From Nitrospirae bacterium CG2_30_53_67 (GTDB taxonomy: Bacteria; CG2-30-53-67): a DNA stretch of 21,905 nt. Below the pieces are notes generated by a model. That model ran no database searches, had not been told where the DNA came from, and worked only from the letters and a program-made list of their open reading frames with translations. The position numbers and the translations under genes were made by a program. Below, in pieces: positions 15,436 to 21,905 of this stretch. Position 1 is the stretch's first letter; every line of letters starts with the position of its first letter. Where the stretch lies: positions 1 to 21,905 of the forward strand of contig MNYV01000162.1 of the NCBI GenBank assembly GCA_001873285.1, written 5' to 3'.

Positions 15436-18036
15436 TCATACAGGAAGATGTTCCTTCACAAACTCTTCGACATACCAGTCCGTAATGGCATCATTGTACA
15501 TGACCATGTCCAGTTGTTTGGTATAGGCGGTCAGCTTGCCCATGAGTTCCAGACGTTCTTCAATGTGAGGCTGTTTGAATTTTGCAAGCACGGCATCAAT
15601 GACGTCTTCGGTAAACGTCACCTTAAAATCCATCTTCTTCAGAATCTTCCGGATGAGCCGGACCCTCCTTAATCTCCTGTCGGCGGAGGCCCCGCCGCCC
15701 TTGAAAAAGAATCTGATGTAATTGTCATTCATGTTTTCGCCCGCATACGCCTCCACCATGGAGAAGTGATAACCGAGGCGGATGCTGAAATTCATGTAAT
15801 GGCCGGAAATGACCGCCAGACTCTTCTCTCCGGTTCGGTAGATCTGATCCTCCGGTATGGCCGCGGTGTGGGCGATCATGCCGATAAAGCCCTTGGCATC
15901 CGCAGGACGGGGCTCAGGCCATTTCATGCCGCGCATCCCCTTGAGAAATGCAGAAAATGGGATCGAGCATATGTCCTCGGGAGAGGCCTTCTTGACATGG
16001 TTTTTTATACCGCCATCGATGTTAATGAGATGGACCGCAATAGGGATACCTGACAGCAGAGGGGTGGTAGCGACTCCTTCCAGGTCATAGTCTTCCCCCA
16101 ACCCGAACATCTTGGCCATGGCCATTTCATGGGCAAACCGGGTGATATCATGGAAGGTCCTGCAATATTCAGGCTTGAAGTCTTCCGCTTCAGGGTTGAC
16201 CAGATTCAAAGGGACAATCCACTTTAATGTCTTTTCCAGTGTTCTGAAAAGGCGGGTCTCTTTGAACGGCTCTTTTCTCTTTGAAGCATACTTCAGCAGC
16301 TTATCCACCTTCCCTTCATAAACCGTGCCATGGATGGCATCCACGGTCAGTTCCTGGCCATCCTGGATCATACTTGTTGCCGTCTCTGTATCCAGGATAG
16401 CGGGAATCCGATACTCCCTGGCCAGTGATGCCATGTGTCCGGTCACTCCGCCCACATCGGTAATAATCGCAGCGGCCTTGTCCATGACCATGACGAATTT
16501 GGTCGAGGTGTGTCTGGCTACGAGCACGGCCCCTGCCGGGAAATCGGCCAGGTCTTTTTCATCCTTCATCAGGAAGGCCTTCCCGTAAGCGATTCCCTTG
16601 CAGGCAATGACGCCCTTGTCCAGCAGGATCGTACGCCCCTCTATGCGCCTGGGAACGCTCCCTTCTGTTTGACCGGACGGGACCGTTCGAAGAGGCCGGC
16701 TCTGAAGGATGTAGATCCGGTGATCCTGGTCCATGGCCCATTCAATGTCCTGAGGCTTGCCGTAATGATCCTCCAGAACGGATGCATAGCGGGATAATGT
16801 GCCGGCCTCGTCATCGGATAGAGCGGGTTTTCCATTCAACTCCACGGGCACAGCTATCTGTTTGATGCCCCCTTCCTGGGCACAGGTCCACATGGTCTCC
16901 TGTTCCGGGATGCTGCTTTCCAGGACAGAGCCGTTCTTTCTGGAAACCATGAAGGCTTGCGGAGCAACCGTTCCATCCACTACGGACTTTCCCAGCCCCC
17001 ATACCGTATTCATGATGACGGTATCACTTTCCGGGTGATTGGGGTTCCTGGTATACATGACGCCGCCGGCCCTGGCATGGATCATCCGCAGGACACACAC
17101 GGCCATAACCATTTCCTCCTCTGAAAACCCTTTTGTCTTGGAGTAGAATATCGCCCGGGGGGTGAAAAGGCTGGCAACGACTTCTTTGTATTTTTGCAGG
17201 ATGAGATCGCCTTGGAGGTTCAGGAAGGTGGCATACTGCCCTGCAAAACTGAATTCTCCGTCTTCATGGATGGCGCTGCTTCTGACGGAGACCTTGACGT
17301 TCACATCCGGTTTTAGAAATTCACCATTTCCCCCTTTAATAAGGGGGAGTGTGGGGGGATTTTTTTCTTTAAGTCCGGTGTAGGCTGTTTGTATGGCCTC
17401 TTTAAGATCCGCAGGAATTTCCCCATGGATCACCATATCCTGTATCCCTCTGCCGACCTCTTCCAGTTTTTCCATACGATCAATAGGAAGTTCAGATAAT
17501 TTCTTATTGATCTTTTCCGCAAACCGGTTATGTTCCATGAACCTTTTGAAGGCGTATGCGCTGATTGAGAACCCATCCGGGGTGGGAAGGTGAAGCCGGT
17601 TTCTGATCTCTCCCAACTGTGCAGTCTTGCCTCCGGAGACATGGGACATATCGCCGGTCAGGTTTTCTATGGGAATAGTCAGGTCGGTTTGCGGGATCTC
17701 TATTTTATATTCGATGATTTTTTTCAACTCATCATGGATCTGATCATAGATCGGGAAGAGTTCCTTGAATGGGTCATGAGACAGGGCATTCAAGTCCTGA
17801 ATGATGTTTAAAACCCTGTCCGCAATCAATTTGATGCGGGTCTCAAGGTAGCGCTTGTCGAACAGGTATTCTCCTGAAAGTTTTTCCTCCATGTCCGCCA
17901 TGAGTGTCAGAACATGGTTGTTTTCTGTAAGGAGGCGCTGGAACGTCAGGTAGATTTGTTTCAGGGCTTCTTTGGCGGATCGCTCCTCTTCTCTCTTTTC
18001 TGAGGATTTTTTGAAGATCCTGAAAAGGCTGCGCAT
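15436..18036 (-). CDS. PEP-synthase-like protein (PEP/pyruvate-binding ATP-grasp plus phosphohistidine domain)
   Basis: The 866-residue protein has four parts. Residues 1-115 are charged and helical (likely coiled coil). Residues about 125-450 form a PPDK/PPS-type ATP-grasp domain (SGGKTAQLGEI, KVSVRSSAIHEDGEFSFAGQY, GGVMYTRNP, IEWAMD...IYILQSRP). Residues about 468-580 form the swivelling phosphohistidine domain with TGHMASLAREYRIPAIL (His534). Residues about 590-866 are a C-terminal region that does not show the PEP/pyruvate barrel motifs of true PEP synthases. It probably autophosphorylates His534, but the acceptor is uncertain. Residues 226-236 (NPPTLPLIKGG) encode a palindromic repeat inserted in the ATP-grasp domain. 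The ATG has AAAGG about 10 bp upstream. Its promoter abuts that of the divergent CBS/transporter operon. Confidence 0.8.
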   Translation of the reverse strand: MRSLFRIFKKSSEKREEERSAKEALKQIYLTFQRLLTENNHVLTLMADMEEKLSGEYLFDKRYLETRIKLIADRVLNIIQDLNALSHDPFKELFPIYDQIHDELKKIIEYKIEIPQTDLTIPIENLTGDMSHVSGGKTAQLGEIRNRLHLPTPDGFSISAYAFKRFMEHNRFAEKINKKLSELPIDRMEKLEEVGRGIQDMVIHGEIPADLKEAIQTAYTGLKEKNPPTLPLIKGGNGEFLKPDVNVKVSVRSSAIHEDGEFSFAGQYATFLNLQGDLILQKYKEVVASLFTPRAIFYSKTKGFSEEEMVMAVCVLRMIHARAGGVMYTRNPNHPESDTVIMNTVWGLGKSVVDGTVAPQAFMVSRKNGSVLESSIPEQETMWTCAQEGGIKQIAVPVELNGKPALSDDEAGTLSRYASVLEDHYGKPQDIEWAMDQDHRIYILQSRPLRTVPSGQTEGSVPRRIEGRTILLDKGVIACKGIAYGKAFLMKDEKDLADFPAGAVLVARHTSTKFVMVMDKAAAIITDVGGVTGHMASLAREYRIPAILDTETATSMIQDGQELTVDAIHGTVYEGKVDKLLKYASKRKEPFKETRLFRTLEKTLKWIVPLNLVNPEAEDFKPEYCRTFHDITRFAHEMAMAKMFGLGEDYDLEGVATTPLLSGIPIAVHLINIDGGIKNHVKKASPEDICSIPFSAFLKGMRGMKWPEPRPADAKGFIGMIAHTAAIPEDQIYRTGEKSLAVISGHYMNFSIRLGYHFSMVEAYAGENMNDNYIRFFFKGGGASADRRLRRVRLIRKILKKMDFKVTFTEDVIDAVLAKFKQPHIEERLELMGKLTAYTKQLDMVMYNDAITDWYVEEFVKEHLPV
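17330..17367. repeat. Intragenic palindromic repeat (CCCCCTT...AAGGGGG)
   Basis: CCCCCTT (17330-17336) and AAGGGGG (17341-17347) form a perfect 7-bp hairpin with a TAAT loop, followed by GTGGGGGGATTTTTTT. The translation on the minus strand (NPPTLPLIKGG) is the familiar product of dispersed intergenic repeats caught inside a frame. It remains in frame, so the PEP-synthase-like gene stays open. A partial relative may lie near 138-158. Confidence 0.6.
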
Positions 18037-18141
18037 GGATAGAATGCCTTTCTATACGGAGACATGGAAGATCAGATTATTTTCATCTTCTTAATATGTT
18101 ATTCATTGCCATTTCACGGTTTCATAAAGGGTTACAGCGTG

Positions 18142-18170
18142 ATTATAGCGGATAAAAAAAATCTCGACAA
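18142..18170 (-). promoter_or_regulatory. Predicted promoter of the PEP-synthase-like gene
   Basis: On the minus strand, TTGTCG (18170-18165, 4/6) lies 17 bp from a perfect TATAAT (18147-18142). The predicted start is near 18135, about 100 nt before the ATG. Its -35 box overlaps that of the opposing promoter by five bases. Confidence 0.65.
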
Positions 18171-18192
18171 GATAAAATAATATCATTATAAT
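18164..18192 (+). promoter_or_regulatory. Predicted promoter of the CBS/transporter operon
   Basis: TCGACA (18164-18169, 5/6) lies 17 bp from a perfect TATAAT (18187-18192). The start near 18199 would give a leader of about 135 nt. Overlap of the two -35 boxes means one RNA polymerase would occlude the other. Confidence 0.7.
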
Positions 18193-18333
18193 TCAATAAT
18201 TTTATTATATGCATGTACGGAATCTGATATTACATTGCGACAGAATGGGAATCTTCAGGGATCCTTTTACTGAATGCTGTAATGCAAAAAATGAGTTTCA
18301 TGGTTTTCACCATGGAATAAAAAAGGAGGTTTT

Positions 18334-18843
18334 ATGCCGAACAACAAGGCTGTGAAGGATTTGATGATCGATGTCTTTGACTACCCGCATATCCCGTATT
18401 GGTTTACGATCCGGCAGGCCATAGGGGTGATCAGGAAGTCCATGATCGAGGCGGAGAAATGTTTCAACCCGCTGGCCATTCTGGTATTCGATGAGAAGTA
18501 TAATCTAATGGGTACATTATCTCTGAAAGATATACTCAGAGGTCTGGAGCCGACGTTTCTGAGTGCCTCAACCAAGGCCCAGGGATATGCAGAGAGCGAA
18601 GAAACGCTTGCCATTGTGTGGGATAGTCTGTTTGCAGAAGGATCAAAGACGCTAGCGGAGAAACCGGTGAGCGATATCATGGTTTCGATCCGGGGGTATG
18701 TCGGCCCGGAGGATCCGGTCACCAAGGCCGCCTATCTGATGATTCATCAGGACAGCATGCTCCTGCCGGTCATAGAGAACAAGAAGATTGTGGGAATTAT
18801 TCGGATAAAAGAGGTCTTTGAAGAGATTGCCGGAGTCGATTAA
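18334..18843 (+). CDS. Stand-alone CBS-pair protein (first of two)
   Basis: The 169-residue protein consists of two CBS motifs: residues about 8-70, with LAILVFDEKYNLMGTLSLKDIL, and about 110-165, with VSDIMVSIRGYVGPEDPVTKA and LLPVIENKKIVGIIRIKEVF. Between them is a linker rich in Ala, Ser and Glu. CBS pairs bind adenine nucleotides such as AMP or ATP and act as energy sensors, often on transporters. AAGGAGG precedes the ATG. It is followed 53 bp later by the SLC13 transporter, and a second CBS protein follows that, so a role in controlling these transporters is likely (inference). Confidence 0.85.
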   Translation: MPNNKAVKDLMIDVFDYPHIPYWFTIRQAIGVIRKSMIEAEKCFNPLAILVFDEKYNLMGTLSLKDILRGLEPTFLSASTKAQGYAESEETLAIVWDSLFAEGSKTLAEKPVSDIMVSIRGYVGPEDPVTKAAYLMIHQDSMLLPVIENKKIVGIIRIKEVFEEIAGVD

Positions 18844-18896
18844 AGATGGTTTGAATATTTATACATATCAGGAATCATTATCAGGGGAGGAGAGAG

Positions 18897-20421
18897 ATGG
18901 AAGGCAAACCGAGTGAAATAAAACCAGCAGGCTCCTTGCCGGAGCCGCCGGAGGAGATAAGGCTTGCCAGGATAAAAGAGGCCATTGACTGGAAGAGGGT
19001 ATTTTTCATCCTGTTGGGTCTGGGGCTTTTTTTTTCTTGTGTATTACACTCCCCCCTGGAAAGACGCTATCGACCCGGTCGGCAAGGCATTCCCGTTGAC
19101 CAAGGAAGGCAAGGGGGCCATTGCCCTGTTTCTCATGGCGGGCACCTGGTGGGTATTCGAAGTCGTGCCCATCGGGGTGACTTCGCTTGCCATCGGCGTA
19201 TTTCAGGCGCTCTTCAGCATCCGGTCCGCCAAGGATGCCTTCAAGGATTTTATGGACCCATCGGTCATGTTTATCTTCGGGTCCGTGGTGGTCGGTCTTG
19301 CCTTTTCCAAGACCGGTCTGACCAAACGCCTGGCTTATAAGATGCTCGAGGTGGTCGGAGAGAAAACGAGCATGATCCTGCTCGGCGCCTTGGTGGTGAC
19401 TGCGGGGCTCGCCCATCTCATGGCCCATACCGCAGCGGCGGCCACGGTTTTTCCCATCCTGCTCGCCATCTATGCCCTTTACGGCGAGGAGGACAAGCAG
19501 ACCAACTTCGGAAAGGCCCTGTTTATCGGCATGGCCTATGCCGCAGGCGCCGGAAGCATCATCACCTTCCTGGGATCCGCCCGATCCGCCGCAGGGGCCG
19601 GCATGTTCAGGGAATTTACCGGCAGGGACGTCGGATTTTTCGAGCTGACCAAATTCATGTTCCTCATCGGATGGCTCATGGTCTTCATCATCTGGGGCTA
19701 TCTCATGATCTTTCTCAAACCGGAGAAGAAGGTCATCTCAGGGCTCAGGGAGAAGGTGCAGAGGCTTTCCAGAGAACTCGGCCCCATGAGAATGGATGAA
19801 AAATTCGTCATTGTTACGGTGCTCGGCGTGGTCATCATCATGTCTTTGCAGTCCTTTGTCCCTGCATTAAAAGCCCTGGACCGGGCTGCATTGATCCTGA
19901 TCTCGACCCTCCTGTTCTTCATATTCAAGATCCTGACGGTAAAAGAACTCGAGGAGATCCCATGGAACATTATCCTCCTCTTCAGCGGCGCCATGAGCAT
20001 CGGTTTCTGCCTCTGGAAAACCGAGGCCGCCCAATGGATGGCGGTCAACTGGCTGGTCATGTTCCAGCACGCCCACTGGCTGGTCTTCGTTCTGAGCATT
20101 GCCACCTTTGTCCTGATCATGACGAACTTCATCATGAATGTGGCCGCCATAGCCATTTCTCTTCCGGTTTCCCTTGTGGTTGCAAAATATCTGGGAGTGG
20201 CGCCGGACGTCATCTTCTATGCCTCCCTGGTGACCGCGGGCATGCCCTTTCTCTTGCTCATCGGCGCGGCCCCAAATGCCATTGCCTATGAATCCAAGCA
20301 GTTCACCACCGGGGAATTTTTCAAACACGGGATCCCTTTGAGCATCATTCTGATTGTGGTTCTCGGACTGGCCATCGTTACCTTCTGGCCGCTTCTGGGT
20401 ATGCCGATACAGATTAAATAA
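18897..20421 (+). CDS. SLC13/DASS-family anion transporter, frameshifted at a T9 tract
   Basis: The N-terminal 45 residues are in the frame that starts at ATG 18897 (GGGGAGG 6 bp upstream) and end DWKRVFFILLGLGLFF. The rest is in the +1 frame and continues LVYYTPPWKDAIDP to 20421. Removing one T from the nine-T run at 19027-19035 restores a single 507-residue protein. The body has about a dozen helices with the DASS signatures HLMAHTAAAATVFPI and LIGAAPNAIAYESKQFTTGEFFKHG. The family imports di- and tricarboxylates or sulphate, often with Na+; the substrate is not readable. It lies between two CBS genes in one operon. The frameshift may be a sequencing error, a true mutation, or a slippage-controlled gene. 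Confidence 0.8.
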
Positions 20422-20449
20422 CGCCGGTTTATCAATAGGAGGTGAGCGC

Positions 20450-20923
20450 ATGAAAGCTGAAGATCTGATGATTCCTCTTCAGGGATATTTAAGCCCCGAT
20501 AACACCCTTCGGGAAGCGGTCAATCTTCTGAGGACGGCGCCCCGCGGGGTAGAAAGGGTCGGGGTCAAAGGGCTCCCGGTGCTGGATGCAAAGGGGCTTC
20601 CGGTCGGCATGCTCTCCATGCGGGATATATTGAAGGTCGTGTTCCCGTCTTACATGTCGCTGATGGACCTCGGGAAATTTACATGGGACGGCATGGTTGA
20701 GGACATGGCGAGGAAGGTGGGACATATCAAGGTTTCCGACCTCATGACCAAGAAGGTGATTCATGTGAATGAAGATGCCCAGCTCATGGAATGTGTGGAC
20801 CATATGATCAAGTATAACGTGCGCAGGCTCCCGGTCATCGGCAAGGACGGCAAGGTGGTCGGTATGCTTTATGAAAGGGATATCTTTTTTGAAATCACCA
20901 AGGCCATGCTGAATGAAAAATAA
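20450..20923 (+). CDS. Stand-alone CBS-pair protein (second of two)
   Basis: This is a 157-residue protein of two CBS motifs. The first has MKAEDLMIPLQGYLSPDNTL and GLPVGMLSMRDILKVVFP; the second has VSDLMTKKVIHVNEDAQLME and RRLPVIGKDGKVVGMLYERDIFFEI. AGGAGGTG precedes the ATG at 20450. The gaps to the DASS gene (28 bp) and to the ArsB/NhaD-type gene (26 bp) indicate one operon. It is a likely adenylate-sensing partner of the adjoining transporter and is distinct in sequence from the first CBS protein. Confidence 0.87.
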   Translation: MKAEDLMIPLQGYLSPDNTLREAVNLLRTAPRGVERVGVKGLPVLDAKGLPVGMLSMRDILKVVFPSYMSLMDLGKFTWDGMVEDMARKVGHIKVSDLMTKKVIHVNEDAQLMECVDHMIKYNVRRLPVIGKDGKVVGMLYERDIFFEITKAMLNEK

Positions 20924-20949
20924 CCATTTGAAAATAGAGGAGGTCCGAG

Positions 20950-21905
20950 ATGAGTTCTGAGGCCGCTTCACAGGTCGTGGTCATGGGGCCGTCCTTCTGG
21001 ATGGCGACAGCGATTTTTATCCTGGCCTATGCCCTGATCATATCCGAGAAGGTTCATAAGACCATTCTGGCCATCTTCGGCTCGGCATTGATGATCGTTC
21101 TGGGGATCGTCACGCAGGAAGACGCCTTCCATTCCATGGAACTGGGCATAGACTGGAACGTCATCTTCCTGCTGGTCAGCATGATGATCATTATCAACAT
21201 CATGAAACCCACGGGCCTATTCGAATATATCGCCATCAAGAGCGCCAAGGCGGCCAGGGGGGAGCCGTTCAGGATCATGGCGATCTTCTCGATAGTCACG
21301 GCCACGCTCTCGGCATTTCTCGACAATGTGACGACGGTCCTCCTGATCGCGCCGGTGACGCTCCTGATCTGCCAGGCCCTGGAGCTGGAGGTGGTCCCCT
21401 TTCTGATCACCGAGGCCCTGGCTTCGAATATCGGAGGAACCGCCACCCTGATCGGCGACCCGCCCAACATCATGATCGCCTCCAAGGCCCAACTCGACTT
21501 CATGGCCTTTATCTACCATCTAAGCCCGGTCATCATCGTTGTACTGATCGCGTACGTAGCCACCATCAAGTTCATATTCGGGAAGCAGTTGCATGTGAAA
21601 GAGGAGTTGAAACAGCGAGTCATGGCCATGAATGAAAACGAGGCCATCAAGGACCCGGTGCTCCTGAAGAAGTCCCTTTTTGTGCTGGCCGTGACCATTA
21701 CAGGCTTTATCTTTCACGGGGCGCTTCATTATGAGCCGGCCACCATCGCCCTCTTCGGCGCAGGGCTTCTGCTGCTCATCTCAGGGACCAAGGAGCCGCA
21801 TCGCATCCTGGCCGAGGCCGAATGGGCCACGCTCTTTTTCTTTATGGGGCTGTTCATGATCATCGGCGGGGTGGTCAAGGTCGGTCTCATCAAGTGGATG
21901 TCGAT
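20950..21905 (+). CDS. ArsB/NhaD-type ion transporter, 3' end outside window
   Basis: The frame opens at ATG 20950 (GAGGAGG about 8 bp upstream) and stays open for 318 codons to the window edge. It encodes a polytopic membrane protein. The segment LSAFLDNVTTVLLIAPVTL followed by SNIGGTATLIGDPPNIMIAS is the family signature of the ion transporter superfamily (ArsB, NhaD and related citrate-type permeases). GDPPN is especially typical. Whether it exports arsenite, exchanges Na+/H+ or carries an organic anion cannot be told. Being the last visible gene behind a CBS pair, it may be energy-regulated like the DASS transporter upstream. Confidence 0.85.
   Translation, partial: MSSEAASQVVVMGPSFWMATAIFILAYALIISEKVHKTILAIFGSALMIVLGIVTQEDAFHSMELGIDWNVIFLLVSMMIIINIMKPTGLFEYIAIKSAKAARGEPFRIMAIFSIVTATLSAFLDNVTTVLLIAPVTLLICQALELEVVPFLITEALASNIGGTATLIGDPPNIMIASKAQLDFMAFIYHLSPVIIVVLIAYVATIKFIFGKQLHVKEELKQRVMAMNENEAIKDPVLLKKSLFVLAVTITGFIFHGALHYEPATIALFGAGLLLLISGTKEPHRILAEAEWATLFFFMGLFMIIGGVVKVGLIKWMS

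Overview
The window reads as chromosomal DNA of a Gram-negative, probably anaerobic or microaerophilic bacterium. Evidence includes two lipoproteins with lipoboxes, an MprF-type lipid modifier, c-type haem motifs, a two-CW protein and a CBS/anion-transporter operon. A UGA-containing glutaredoxin implies selenocysteine decoding. The gene mix recalls Desulfobacterota (old Deltaproteobacteria) or Nitrospirota. That placement is an inference from gene content; no taxonomic marker gene is present.

Layout. (1) 1-2790: the tail of an unidentified gene. A minus-strand pair follows, a short MgtE Mg2+ transporter and a DUF3047 protein. A divergent NlpC/P60 lipoprotein comes next. (2) 2806-4784: a 171-bp palindromic repeat, a divergent phosphoglycerate-kinase-family gene, and a convergent glycine-zipper lipoprotein. 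(3) 5043-9052: an apparent operon of haem-binding protein, MprF and adenine deaminase, the last two overlapping at ATGA. (4) 9273-10607: a two-CW Cys-rich protein, then a membrane protein with a CxxCH motif, a CopD-like membrane core and a cytochrome b5 domain. (5) 10698-11665: a ribbon-helix-helix/PIN toxin-antitoxin pair behind a near-consensus promoter with two operator-like palindromes. (6) 11787-12987: an NDUFA9-like SDR, and convergent to it a glutaredoxin whose catalytic Cys codon is TGA, with a bacterial-SECIS-like hairpin just downstream. (7) 13077-15381: a visibly more AT-rich accessory patch. It holds a decayed IS remnant, a secreted nuclease with a lamin-tail-like domain, and a DUF2281/MazF pair bracketed by 16-bp direct repeats, the second inside an attC-like palindrome. 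(8) 15436-21905: a PEP-synthase-like phosphotransfer protein, transcribed away from an operon of CBS protein, SLC13/DASS transporter, CBS protein and ArsB/NhaD-type transporter (cut by the window end). The two transcription units appear to share one overlapping -35 region.

The strongest observations are the putative selenocysteine glutaredoxin (12742-12987), the overlapping divergent promoters (18142-18192), the T9-tract frameshift in the DASS transporter (about 19027-19035), the cassette-like toxin-antitoxin unit, the divergent PGK lacking a key substrate arginine, and the PEP-synthase-like protein with a non-canonical C-terminus and a repeat-derived insertion.
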